Below, in pieces: positions 34,213 to 42,592 of a stretch of 64,000 nt of DNA. Each line of letters begins with the position of its first letter. Position 1 is the stretch's first letter. The position numbers were made by a program, and so were the translations under genes. The notes under the pieces are model-generated. The model made no database searches and was not told the DNA's origin. It worked only from the letters and a program-made list of their open reading frames with translations. Location: contig CAYRYD010000031.1 in assembly GCA_964428345.1 (NCBI GenBank), positions 1-64,000 of the forward strand, written 5' to 3'. The stretch comes from JABDMH01 sp964428345. Its GTDB lineage: Bacteria; Bacteroidota; Bacteroidia; Chitinophagales; Saprospiraceae.

Positions 34213-36549
34213 ATGGATACACGAAAAGAAAAATTCCCGTTCGGAATACCTGGTCATAACCTGTCAGAGATTGAAAGGGAAATCCCGGCGGATGAACCAC
34301 CCGCCTGGCCAATCAATGATGAACTGAAGGTGGTGGGCAAGCGGGTAACCCGCATCGATGCCCGGGCCAAAGTAACTGGAGAGGCCCGGTATACTTCTGA
34401 TATTCGTTTGCCGGGGATGCTCTATGCCAGGATGCTGCGGTCTACCGTGCCGCATGCCAAAGTCAGGCATATCGACGTCAGCCTGGCGGAGAAACTCCCT
34501 GGTGTGCACGCGATCCACATCCTGACAACGGAGGAGGAAGGTACTGGCAGCAGTTATCCGGAAGTGAAATACGTAGGCCAGCCACTGGCCGGTGTGGCAG
34601 CCGATAGTCTGGAGATTGCGATGGAAGCGATCAGCCTGATCCGGGTCAGCTACGAAGAAAAACCCTTTGTCATCGATATCGAGGCAGCGATGAAGCCCGG
34701 TGCACCCCTGGTGTTTGATGCACCTATGGGACAACAACGCGATGGGGGAGATGTGGGCGTGGTACACGATGGCAGTGTGGGAGAAGGTAATCTCCGTGGT
34801 CCGTCTACCAGCAGTTTCTGGGGTGGACCGAGGGGAAATCTGGAAAAGGGATTTGCAGAAGCTGATATTATCGTCGAACGTACCTATCGGACCCAGGTCC
34901 AGACGCATGTGCCGCTGGAAACTCATGGGGTAGTGATCGACTGGAAACCGGAGGGCATGCTGGTATATGCATCGACCCAAAGTACCAAAGACGTCCGGGA
35001 TGAACTGGCAACCCATTTCGATCTGCCCAAGAGCAAAGTCCGGGTGATCTGTGATTTTATGGGTGGCGGTTTCGGCGCTAAACACAGTGCCGGTGCTTTC
35101 GGCCCGATGGCGGCTAATTTATCGAAGAAAACCGGCCGGCCCGTATGGCTGATGCTCGACCGTAAAGAAGAGCATCTGGCCGAGGGCAACCGGCCCAATT
35201 CAATCCATTATCTGAAGATCGGAGCAAAGAACGACGGCACACTGACTGCCATCCAGCAACGCTCACACGGTACCGCCGGGGTAGCTCTGGGTGCCGGGGT
35301 AGGACGGATCGCCCAGATTTTGTATCAGTGCCCCAATTTCGCAACCGAACAATACGATGTCCTTACCCATGCCGGTCCGGGGGCAGCCTGGAGGGCACCT
35401 GGCAACGTTCAGGGAGCTTTTGGAGTCGAACAAGCCATCGATGAACTGGCAGAACAACTGAAAATGGATCCACTGGCTCTGAGGGACAAGATCGATAAAA
35501 GTGAAGTGCGGAAGGTCGAACGGATGCGTGGAGCGGAAAAGTTCGGCTGGTCCCGCAGAAAACCCGCCGGCTCCGATACCGGTCCGGTCAAAAAAGGTTT
35601 GGGTATGGCCCAGTCGACATGGCCGCGATTTGTCCACCTCGACTCTTCGGTCGAAGTTAAAGTGTATAAAGACGGGGCGGTCGAAGTGCGCAGTGGCGTA
35701 CAGGACATCGGAACCGGTACCAAGACCATACTTGCCCAGGTAGTCGCTGAAGAGCTGGGTCTTAAGGTTACCGACATTACCGTACGCATTGGTGATACAG
35801 TCTTTCCGGATGGACCTGCTTCAGGTGGAAGTGTGGTGACCGGCTCGATTACCCCTCCTACCCGTAATGCAGCTTACCAGATAAAGAAGCAGCTGCTGGA
35901 GCAGGTAGCCAAAGAATGGAAGGAGGATCCCTCACGTCTGGCTCTGGGTGACGGTATGATCTATCACCTCCACGATGCCACAAAGAAGATGCCTTTTAAG
36001 GACGCCCTCAAGACGATCCGGACCGGGCATATCTCGGCGATGGCCAGCCGGGGTGATGACTATGGTGGTTTTCAACAGCCCTGGGGGCTAGCCTATGGAG
36101 ACCTTGGATCGGTACAGTTTGCCGAGGTGACGGTTGATACCGACACTGGGTTTGTGAGGGTAGATCGCATGGTTGCTGCGCACAGTTGCGGCCGGCCCAT
36201 TAACCTCCTCCAGCTGGAAAGTCAGATAAACGGTGGAGTCATTCAGGGCATATCCTATGCATTATACGAAAACCGGGTGATGGACAATGCTACTGGTCAT
36301 ATGATGAATGCCAACGTCGACCAGTATAAAATGGCTTATGCCATGGAAATTCCCCACATCGAGAATATCCTGGTGGAAGAATACCCCGCATTGTCCTCAA
36401 CCGATGCCTATGGAATTGCCGAACCGGCCAACATAGCCACAGCAGCAGCCATTGCCAATGCAGTGTATAACGCGATCGGAGTGCGGATTTATGAAATTCC
36501 GATAACTCCAAACCGTATTCTGAATGCATTAAATAAAGTTTACCAATAA
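34213..36549 (+). CDS. Molybdenum cofactor-binding subunit of aldehyde oxidoreductase (PaoC type)
   Basis: A 778-residue catalytic subunit of the xanthine dehydrogenase family without its own signal, as expected for hitch-hiker export with the Tat-bearing small subunit. The N-terminal domain starts VTRIDARAKVTGEARYTSD; FMGGGFGAKHSAGAFG, GAAWRAPGNVQGAFGVEQAIDE and the C-terminal AYGIAEPANIATAAAI, which contains the probable active-site Glu, are Moco-binding landmarks. It oxidises aldehydes or aromatic heterocycles by hydroxylation. It is slightly longer than E. coli PaoC (about 730). No XdhC/PaoD maturation gene lies in the window. Confidence 0.92.
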   Translation: MDTRKEKFPFGIPGHNLSEIEREIPADEPPAWPINDELKVVGKRVTRIDARAKVTGEARYTSDIRLPGMLYARMLRSTVPHAKVRHIDVSLAEKLPGVHAIHILTTEEEGTGSSYPEVKYVGQPLAGVAADSLEIAMEAISLIRVSYEEKPFVIDIEAAMKPGAPLVFDAPMGQQRDGGDVGVVHDGSVGEGNLRGPSTSSFWGGPRGNLEKGFAEADIIVERTYRTQVQTHVPLETHGVVIDWKPEGMLVYASTQSTKDVRDELATHFDLPKSKVRVICDFMGGGFGAKHSAGAFGPMAANLSKKTGRPVWLMLDRKEEHLAEGNRPNSIHYLKIGAKNDGTLTAIQQRSHGTAGVALGAGVGRIAQILYQCPNFATEQYDVLTHAGPGAAWRAPGNVQGAFGVEQAIDELAEQLKMDPLALRDKIDKSEVRKVERMRGAEKFGWSRRKPAGSDTGPVKKGLGMAQSTWPRFVHLDSSVEVKVYKDGAVEVRSGVQDIGTGTKTILAQVVAEELGLKVTDITVRIGDTVFPDGPASGGSVVTGSITPPTRNAAYQIKKQLLEQVAKEWKEDPSRLALGDGMIYHLHDATKKMPFKDALKTIRTGHISAMASRGDDYGGFQQPWGLAYGDLGSVQFAEVTVDTDTGFVRVDRMVAAHSCGRPINLLQLESQINGGVIQGISYALYENRVMDNATGHMMNANVDQYKMAYAMEIPHIENILVEEYPALSSTDAYGIAEPANIATAAAIANAVYNAIGVRIYEIPITPNRILNALNKVYQ

Positions 36550-36559
36550 AAAGACCGTT

Positions 36560-37576
36560 ATGAACAGATTTAGTTGGTATGAAGCAAAATCCATCGAGGA
36601 TGCCCTTAAAAAGGTTAATACCACATTGTCGGAAGAGTTATATAGTCCCTCCGGACAGGCAGCCATTATCAAGTCGGGAGGTATTGATGTCCTTGATTTT
36701 ATCAAGGAGGGTTTGATCACGCCAAAGACGGTGATCAATATCCGTATGATCCCCGGTCTGGATCAGGTAAGTTATGACCGTACCAAGGGTCTGGAGATCG
36801 GAGCAAATGTGACCCTTGCGGGGATTGAAGCAAACCCGGAGATAACTCAACACTATCTGGCCCTCCAGCTTGCTGTTGCTCATGCGGCCACCCCTCAGTT
36901 ACGCAACATGTCAACCCTGGGTGGAAATCTGGCTCAACGCAACCGTTGCTGGTATTTTCGCTCAGCAGACCACCTGTGTTTCCGGAAGAATGGCGACCGC
37001 TGTTTTGCACGACATGCTGAAACCGGTGAAAATGAGGGTCATGCCATCATAAACAACGGTACCTGTGTGAGTGTCCATGCTTCTTCGGTTGCGACGGCAC
37101 TGCTGGCTTTGCAGGCCAAAATAATGATCGTCAATGCTGCCATGGAGCATAAAGAAGTTGCGATAGAAGATTTCTTTGTGTCGCCTGCTGAAGATATCGG
37201 CCGGGAGAACATATTGAAACCGGGAGAAATCATCACCGGTATAAAGATCCCGGCTCCAACCACCCGGACCAAAAGCTTTTACATCAAGCAGGGAGCACGT
37301 GAATCATACGACTGGTCGTTGGCAGATGTGGCGGTGGTCGCGGAAATGAGGGGGAATACCTGTGAAAAAGTGAGCATTGCACTGGGAGCCGCTGCACCGA
37401 CCCCTATCCGAAGCTACGAAGCTGAAAAGATGCTGGTCAATAAAGTCATAGATGAGGCACTCGCGGGCAAAGCGGCAGAAAGAGCCATGGAATCCGCCAG
37501 ACCACTTTCGAAAAACGGATATAAGGTGCCGCTTTTTAAGTCCATTATCCAGCGGGCCTTGCTTCAGCTGGTTTAG
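36560..37576 (+). CDS. FAD-binding subunit of aldehyde oxidoreductase (PaoB type)
   Basis: A 338-residue FAD subunit. N-terminal FAD motif is KSGGIDVLDFIKEG; the second, AATPQLRNMSTLGGNLAQRN, is followed directly by RCWYFRS-DHLCFRKNGDRCFA, an insertion with three or four Cys. That insert matches the extra 4Fe-4S cluster loop of PaoB and 4-hydroxybenzoyl-CoA reductase beta subunits, absent from ordinary XdhB. Electrons probably leave via this site. It completes the FeS-Mo-FAD trio; the gene order (small, large, medium) differs from the E. coli order. Confidence 0.9.
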   Translation: MNRFSWYEAKSIEDALKKVNTTLSEELYSPSGQAAIIKSGGIDVLDFIKEGLITPKTVINIRMIPGLDQVSYDRTKGLEIGANVTLAGIEANPEITQHYLALQLAVAHAATPQLRNMSTLGGNLAQRNRCWYFRSADHLCFRKNGDRCFARHAETGENEGHAIINNGTCVSVHASSVATALLALQAKIMIVNAAMEHKEVAIEDFFVSPAEDIGRENILKPGEIITGIKIPAPTTRTKSFYIKQGARESYDWSLADVAVVAEMRGNTCEKVSIALGAAAPTPIRSYEAEKMLVNKVIDEALAGKAAERAMESARPLSKNGYKVPLFKSIIQRALLQLV

Positions 37577-37612
37577 GGTCTGAAATATCCAAACGAAAAA
37601 TGGCAATCGACC

Positions 37613-37855
37613 ATGGAGTTGAATCCGATCAAAGACCGGTTATGCAAGTATCTTCGTGCCCGTAATCCATATGGAATGGCGGAAGGAGGCGAAAATCCAT
37701 GGTATCTGCTCGACGATGCCAATACCATTTTCTGGTGTATTCGATCCTCGGGCGGAGCCGGTCCGGATGGTGGCCTGGTAGGGCCCGGTCTCTGCCAGGC
37801 AGGCCGGGGTTGTTTTGCAAGGAAGGTAGATAGCAGTGATAAAGATATCGGGTGA
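37613..37855 (+). CDS. Small conserved-looking Cys/Gly/Trp protein after the aldehyde oxidoreductase
   Basis: An 80-residue protein, no family recognised. It has four cysteines (11, 42, 61, 67), a compact motif RLCKYLRARNPYG, then GGENPWYLLDD, NTIFWCIRSSGGAGPDGGLV and CQAGRGCF. No signal peptide or membrane segment. Codon use matches its neighbours, and it starts 36 bp after the FAD-subunit stop in the same direction. The Cys spacing (CxxxxxC near the end) suggests metal or disulfide binding. No strong ribosome-binding site is seen. I infer an accessory role to the oxidoreductase from context only. Confidence 0.6.
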   Translation: MELNPIKDRLCKYLRARNPYGMAEGGENPWYLLDDANTIFWCIRSSGGAGPDGGLVGPGLCQAGRGCFARKVDSSDKDIG

Positions 37856-37941
37856 TATTTTTGAGATGAGGATCACACAGACACCCGGGGTTAAACGTAC
37901 TTTTACATCCTTTGGGAAATGCGGTTTATCACCGGTAATTC

Positions 37942-38499
37942 ATGAATTCAATACGGGTCTTGCATATCAGTTTCTTTACGTTGGCACTGCTGCTTCCGTC
38001 TTATAGTTTCACTGCTGCTCAGACACACGGTGAAGGTCATCATTTAGCCCATATCATCGGTCTGGATGTTGGTCATACCCACGTGTTTGAAGAAGATACC
38101 CGGGGTCACCGGGGATTGTTGTCGTTGCCTTCATTTGGGATCAACTATACCCTGCAGATCAATGCGCATTGGGGGATTGGTATTCATACCGATCTGATTT
38201 TTGAAGAGTATCATATCGTGAGGGAAGTACATGGTGCAGAGGAAGAAGAAATTGAACGGAGTTATCCGTTGGCACCAGCGCTATTAGGGCTTTATAAATT
38301 GAACGGGCACTGGTCCTTGCTGGGAGGGATCGGGCGCGAATTTGCCAGTGGTAAAAATTTTTGGCTGAACCGGGCCGGGATCGAATATTCCCATCCTTTT
38401 TTAAGTCATTGGGAGTTGTTTGGCACACTCCAATACGACGTCAAATGGCATGCTTATGACAACTGGGTACTCGGATTTGGAGTGGCGAGACATATCTGA
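37942..38499 (+). CDS. Outer-membrane beta-barrel-like protein
   Basis: A 185-residue exported protein: signal peptide to about residue 27 (SFTAAQ), then a run of His-rich sequence (HGEGHHLAHIIGLDVGHTHVFE) and alternating amphipathic strands (LPSFGINYTLQINAHWGIGIHTDLIF, LFGTLQYDVKWHAYDNWVLGFGVARHI) ending in a hydrophobic residue, as in small porin-like barrels. The early His cluster could bind metal. No specific family is recognised. It is 86 bp downstream of the 80-aa gene. Confidence 0.65.
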   Translation: MNSIRVLHISFFTLALLLPSYSFTAAQTHGEGHHLAHIIGLDVGHTHVFEEDTRGHRGLLSLPSFGINYTLQINAHWGIGIHTDLIFEEYHIVREVHGAEEEEIERSYPLAPALLGLYKLNGHWSLLGGIGREFASGKNFWLNRAGIEYSHPFLSHWELFGTLQYDVKWHAYDNWVLGFGVARHI

Positions 38500-38559
38500 T
38501 CAATCAGGTTTTCATCGCTTATCCATATCTTTTCTCACGGATTACCTAACTTCATCCTC

Positions 38560-39132
38560 ATGAAAACCGAGCTTACACGCTGCACCTGGGCTGGCCATGC
38601 CGAACCCTATATTAGCTATCACGATCTGGAATGGGGGTTGCCCCTGCATGATGAGCGCAGGCTCTTTGAGATGATCAATCTCGAGGGAGCCCAGGCCGGA
38701 TTGAGCTGGATCACCATCCTGAAAAAACGGGATCACTACCGGCAGGCTTTCGACCACTTCGATCCGGAAATAATCGCCCGGTATCGTCCGGAGAAAATCG
38801 AATCTCTACTGCAAAACGAGGGCATTGTGCGAAACCGGCTGAAAGTCAATGCGGTGGTGAGCAATGCCATCGCGTATCTGAAGTTGCTGGACTCCTATCC
38901 GTCTTTCGATCAATACCTCTGGAAATTTGTCGATGGGAGACCTTTGGTCAACCGCTGGAAGACTGTCAAAGAAGTACCCGCTTCGACCAAAGAAAGCGAT
39001 GCTATGAGCAAGGACCTGAAGAAGCGTGGCTTCAAGTTTGTGGGCAGTACGATCTGCTACGCTTTTATGCAGGCCGTCGGGATGGTCAACGATCACACCA
39101 CCGACTGTTTTCGCTGGACAGAATGTCAATAA
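38560..39132 (+). CDS. tag: DNA-3-methyladenine glycosylase I
   Basis: A 190-residue enzyme that matches Tag throughout: CTWAG near the start, YHDLEWGLPLHDERRLFEM (about 20-38), LEGAQAGLSWITIL, and the C-terminal FKFVGSTICYAFMQAVGMVNDHTTDCF with the zinc-binding His/Cys. Tag excises 3-methyladenine from alkylated DNA. Length is normal. It is followed after 67 bp by an aldo/keto reductase. Confidence 0.96.
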   Translation: MKTELTRCTWAGHAEPYISYHDLEWGLPLHDERRLFEMINLEGAQAGLSWITILKKRDHYRQAFDHFDPEIIARYRPEKIESLLQNEGIVRNRLKVNAVVSNAIAYLKLLDSYPSFDQYLWKFVDGRPLVNRWKTVKEVPASTKESDAMSKDLKKRGFKFVGSTICYAFMQAVGMVNDHTTDCFRWTECQ

Positions 39133-39199
39133 CAGTACACAAATACCAAAGACGCAGCGACTAAATGAACCAAAGACCAATAACCCAAAGTCCAAAGAC

Positions 39200-40114
39200 A
39201 TGATCTCCCGTCGCACCATTTTAAAGTATCTTGGTGCAGTTCCATTTACCCTGTTACCCTATTCTGCTATGCGGCAAAAGTCATCGATGATCTTTCGTAC
39301 GATTCCGGTCTCTGGCGAACGCATTCCGGTGGTAGGCATGGGCTCCTGGCTGACTTTTGATGTTGGTAACCGGACGGCAGACCGTCAGCGGATGCAGGAG
39401 GTATTGGATGCTTTTGTTCGTTACAGTGGAAAATTGATCGACAGTTCACCGATGTATGGCTCGTCGGAGGAGGTGATCGGTGCTCTATCGGAGCAATTGG
39501 GTGTGAGCGATCAATTGTGGTATGCCACTAAAGTCTGGACCGATGGCAGGGAGCGGGGGTTAAGACAAATCGAAAATTCTTCCCGCTATTTTCATCACCG
39601 GGTTCAACTGTTTCAGATCCACAACTTGCGGGATTTTAAGGTCCATTATACTACGTTGATGCAAATGAAAGAAAGTGGTGAGTTGAAATACGTCGGCATT
39701 ACCCACTATGTAAATGGCATGCATGGTCAATTACTCCGGACCCTGAGGGATTATCCCCTCGACTTTGTACAGGCTAATTTCAATATCGACAATCCCCATG
39801 CCGAAGAAGCGCTTCTGCCAGGCGCTGCCGACCTGGGAATCGCCGTGATCGTTAACCGGCCATTTCAAACCGGTCGACTGTTTGATATGATCGGTAATGC
39901 CCCCCTTCCCGACTGGATTCGGGAAAAAGGTGTCGATAGCTGGGCAGCCTGTTTTCTCAAGTACATCATCAGTCATCCGGCTGTCACCTGCGTCATTCCT
40001 GCCACTACCCAGGTGCCGCATGTCATCCAGAATCTCCAGGCCGGTCATGCCGACTGGTTACCGGATCAGAAGGAACGCATCAGAATGCGGGAAGATTATC
40101 TCAGACTGGTTTAG
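39200..40114 (+). CDS. Aldo/keto reductase with Tat-like leader
   Basis: From the ATG at 39200 the protein has 304 residues; the open frame runs further up into tag but the leader fixes the start. It begins with a twin-arginine leader ISRRTILKYLGAVPFTLLPYSA. The AKR barrel shows GMGSWLTFD, catalytic Asp and Tyr in LIDSSPMYGSSEEVIG, Lys in YATKVWT and His in FQIHNL. It reduces aldehydes or ketones with NADPH; the periplasmic location is inferred from the leader. The C-terminal end shares high DNA similarity with a decayed segment at 42019-42092. Confidence 0.85.
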   Translation: MISRRTILKYLGAVPFTLLPYSAMRQKSSMIFRTIPVSGERIPVVGMGSWLTFDVGNRTADRQRMQEVLDAFVRYSGKLIDSSPMYGSSEEVIGALSEQLGVSDQLWYATKVWTDGRERGLRQIENSSRYFHHRVQLFQIHNLRDFKVHYTTLMQMKESGELKYVGITHYVNGMHGQLLRTLRDYPLDFVQANFNIDNPHAEEALLPGAADLGIAVIVNRPFQTGRLFDMIGNAPLPDWIREKGVDSWAACFLKYIISHPAVTCVIPATTQVPHVIQNLQAGHADWLPDQKERIRMREDYLRLV

Positions 40115-40181
40115 GGAAGGAGGGGCTGGCGCAATCAAGAACATAAATAATTTTAACTGCGTTTATGGATTTTGAATGCTA

Positions 40182-40652
40182 CTAGTGAGCAATGGTATGG
40201 GTGTCCCGGACATTGCTGAATGTTAAGTCTAACAATTTCCAATCACCCTCTTGTTCTTTATAGATTTCGGTTACCGTAAATTGATTCGACACCTCACTGC
40301 CGCGAACCACAGCCAGCAACGTAATGCGGGTCCAAAGGATGGCAGTGTCATCAAAGATTTCTACCACAACATCATGGACATCAGCTTTCTTATACCAAAT
40401 ACTTCCTGTTTCAATGATTTCGAGCTCTTGGTCCTTATTCCAGGTTCCGCTCATATGGACAAATTTTGACCTATCGTGAAAGAGTGTTGCTAGCTTGTCC
40501 ACATTCTTATCTGCCATCCACTCCCATTTCTGTTTGGAGAGATTGATGATTTCTTGTTCTGAATAACCATTGTTTTGAGTCGTGGTGCCTTGGGCGTAGG
40601 ACGAAAGTACGCTACCAATTAAAAGGCAAAGTCCGAGCATAGATACTTTCAT
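40182..40652 (-). CDS. Exported NTF2-like (SnoaL/DUF4440-type) protein
   Basis: From the ATG at 40652 the protein has 156 residues, starting with a signal peptide (MKVSMLGLCLLIGSVLSSYAQ). The mature part has the cone-shaped NTF2-like pattern: LSKQKWEWMADKNVDKLATLFHDRSKFVHMSGTW, then strands DTAILWTRITLLA and FTVTEIYKEQEGDWKLLDLTFS. Such domains bind small ligands or act as isomerases; the exact role is unknown. It faces a divergent AraC regulator 303 bp away that might control it. Confidence 0.75.
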   Translation of the reverse strand: MKVSMLGLCLLIGSVLSSYAQGTTTQNNGYSEQEIINLSKQKWEWMADKNVDKLATLFHDRSKFVHMSGTWNKDQELEIIETGSIWYKKADVHDVVVEIFDDTAILWTRITLLAVVRGSEVSNQFTVTEIYKEQEGDWKLLDLTFSNVRDTHTIAH

Positions 40653-40955
40653 AGATATGTTTGTATTTAGGTTTATTGATGTACTTTCTTTTCCTTTAAC
40701 CAATTGGACAACATTACTGCAATTTCGATATTACTCAAGTCGGGAAATGGGAATTTCCATAAATATCGAGCTTTGGAGATGAATCGCCTCCCGTGGATAT
40801 AACTTCTGATTTTAATTGCACTACAAAATTGACTTAATTACCTGATTAGAAGCTTATACAGATTACAGGTTTACCTACCAAATTCACTGATTTGAAGTTT
40901 ATTGCAGGGTAAACTCCTCTTAACTGATTAATTTTGAGATGACAACAAGGGCAGT
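40653..40955. other. Divergent regulatory region between NTF2-like and AraC genes
   Basis: 303 bp, AT-rich. Contains the AraC-gene -7 box listed separately. I see no ORF or RNA. Short AT-rich direct repeats such as GATTAGAAG/GATTACAGG may be AraC-type half-sites but are not convincing. Confidence 0.5.
40929..40936 (+). promoter_or_regulatory. AraC-gene promoter -7 box TAATTTTG
   Basis: Perfect TAnnTTTG match 19 bp upstream of the ATG at 40956, predicting a leader of about 13 nt. A TTG at 40902-40904 is slightly too far for a standard -33. Confidence 0.5.
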
Positions 40956-41855
40956 ATGGAAGAGATATTAAGGTTTGATACCATAAGCCAATACAATACG
41001 TTCAACAATCACGAAACGCTGCACCCTCTGGTCAGTACGATAGATTTTTCCAGGGCTGCTCCGAGGAGATTGAGAAGAACCTATTTTGGTTTCTACTTAG
41101 TGCTGTTAAAGGATGTACAATGCGGGGATCTTCGATATGGAAAAAATACCTACGATTATCAGGAAGGCACCCTGGTGTTCCTGGCCCCTGGTCAGCTAAT
41201 TGGGACCGACGGAGGCGAGGATATATATCAACCAAAAGGCTACGGGATCGTTTTTCATCCTGATTTGATCAAGGGTACCTCTTTAGGACGTCGTATTGAT
41301 GACTATACTTTCTTCAGCTATAATGTGAATGAGGCACTGCATATTTCTGAACGGGAGCGCCAGCTCGTAATGGATTGTTTTTCAAAAATCAACTATGAAT
41401 TGGAGCATGCTGTTGACAAATACAGCAAAATGTTAATCGCTGACAATATCGAACTACTGTTGAATTATTGCGACCGGTTTTATGATCGGCAGTTTATTAC
41501 ACGCGACACCGTTAACCAGGGAGTTCTGGAAAAGTTTGAAGCATTACTGAATGATTTCTTCTCAACCGACAAACCGCAGACAGTAGGGTTGCCCTCTGTT
41601 GCATATTGTGCCGGTGAGCTGAATTTCTCTGCAAATTATTTTGGCGACCTGATAAAAAAGGAAACAGGCAAGTCTGCACACGAGTACATTCAACTGAAAT
41701 TGATGGATGTTGCCAAAGAAAAAATTTTGGATCCAAATAAGTCAGTAAGTGAGATTGCTTTTGAGTTGGGATTCAAATATCCTCAACACTTTACGCGAAT
41801 GTTCAAGCAATATGTGGGAGTGACACCGGTGGAATATAGGAGCTCAGTAAATTAG
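40956..41855 (+). CDS. AraC-family transcriptional regulator
   Basis: A 299-residue regulator: an N-terminal cupin-like sensing part (about 30-120, GTLVFLAPGQLIGTDGG) and a C-terminal pair of helix-turn-helix motifs (about 200-295), with YFGDLIKKETGKSAHEYIQ and SEIAFELGFKYPQHFTRMFKQYVGVTPVEYR. Members of this subgroup are typically controlled by a small ligand. The promoters of the divergent NTF2-like gene and of the regulator itself are its likely targets. Confidence 0.9.
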   Translation: MEEILRFDTISQYNTFNNHETLHPLVSTIDFSRAAPRRLRRTYFGFYLVLLKDVQCGDLRYGKNTYDYQEGTLVFLAPGQLIGTDGGEDIYQPKGYGIVFHPDLIKGTSLGRRIDDYTFFSYNVNEALHISERERQLVMDCFSKINYELEHAVDKYSKMLIADNIELLLNYCDRFYDRQFITRDTVNQGVLEKFEALLNDFFSTDKPQTVGLPSVAYCAGELNFSANYFGDLIKKETGKSAHEYIQLKLMDVAKEKILDPNKSVSEIAFELGFKYPQHFTRMFKQYVGVTPVEYRSSVN

Positions 41856-42275
41856 GATTATACATAGCAAGTGTAGGTTTATGTTAATTCCACCTCGAAA
41901 CGAAACTCCCTTTCCCGATGAAAACTGACCCATCTGGACGTGTGCACGATACCCGGTTATACTATCTCAAACGGGTTTGGGGAAACGGCACTAACAGAAG
42001 ACCACAGCTCCAATTTAACCCGGTCATGCTGACTGTTACCGGATCAAAAAGAATACATCACACTCCGGAAAGATTATCTCAAAGTGGTTCATAAGGGGCC
42101 TCATGGTGGCCAGCTTCAAACACCACAATACCAATTCAAAAAGACCAAGACCACTGATTGATTTTACTGGTAATGTTTCCGGATTCCTGGACCATCACAC
42201 CAGGGAAAATTGACTTTTCGGATCCAAAAGCTCAACATTAGTGAACCAAAAGACCAGAACACCACAATACCAATC
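41856..42275. other. Decayed intergenic stretch with direct repeats
   Basis: 420 bp without an intact gene. It holds the aldo/keto reductase relic (listed) and a direct repeat: ACACCACAATACCAAT occurs at 42119-42134 and 42259-42274, each followed further on by CCAAGACCAC. CCAAAGACCA-type words here also resemble the spacer before the intact aldo/keto reductase gene. I read it as scrambled remains of a duplication. Confidence 0.55.
42019..42092 (+). pseudogene. 3'-terminal relic of an aldo/keto reductase gene
   Basis: About 72 bp match the last codons of the aldo/keto reductase at 40040-40114 (CGGTCATGC-GACTG, TTACCGGATCA, AGATTATCTCA, GTGGTTCA versus CTGGTTTA), with scattered substitutions and one base lost in the GACTGG word, which shifts the frame. 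In frame it would read like HAD(W)LPDQKEYITLRKDYLK. No other part of the gene is recognisable upstream. It is a leftover of a duplicated or displaced reductase. Confidence 0.7.
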
Positions 42276-42407
42276 TTAACACTGCAATTGTCCTTTCAGA
42301 AACACCAAGACCACAATCCAGGCTATACCTTTCAGGAGAAAAAACAGAAAACCGGCCACTCCCAGCCGCTTTAGCCAAAGTCTCCATTTACTGTCTTGAT
42401 TTTCCAT
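42276..42407 (-). CDS. 43-residue single-span membrane protein
   Basis: Short gene on the minus strand: ATG at 42407 preceded by a strong AAAGGAG Shine-Dalgarno 5 bp away, and TAA at 42276-42278. The protein has a charged, Trp-rich N-terminus (MENQDSKWRLWLKRLG), one hydrophobic segment (about 17-39: VAGFLFFLLKGIAWIVVLVF) and ends QLQC. It is too short for ordinary gene calls. Topology by the positive-inside rule is N-in. Similar LKRLGxxGFLFFLxKGxxW proteins appear in Bacteroidota to my memory, but I cannot name a family. No partner gene is evident; the next gene is divergent. Confidence 0.65.
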   Translation of the reverse strand: MENQDSKWRLWLKRLGVAGFLFFLLKGIAWIVVLVFLKGQLQC

Positions 42408-42592
42408 GTGCTCCTTTTATCGGTTGATGGTATCTGGCTTCTCAACATACGCAGAGCCTGTTGGTTTAGTCCGGTCGCTTATTTATCAGATGCAGTCTTT
42501 CCATTGTTGAGTATAAATCCGATTTCCGGTCAATTCACCGGATTATGAATCGGAAAATTTATGCTATCTTTTAGCGAATCAAGATAAAAAGG

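Noticed and set aside
34264..35085. 273-codon minus-strand frame under the Mo subunit gene
   Set aside because: Antisense shadow of a well-defined xanthine dehydrogenase family subunit.
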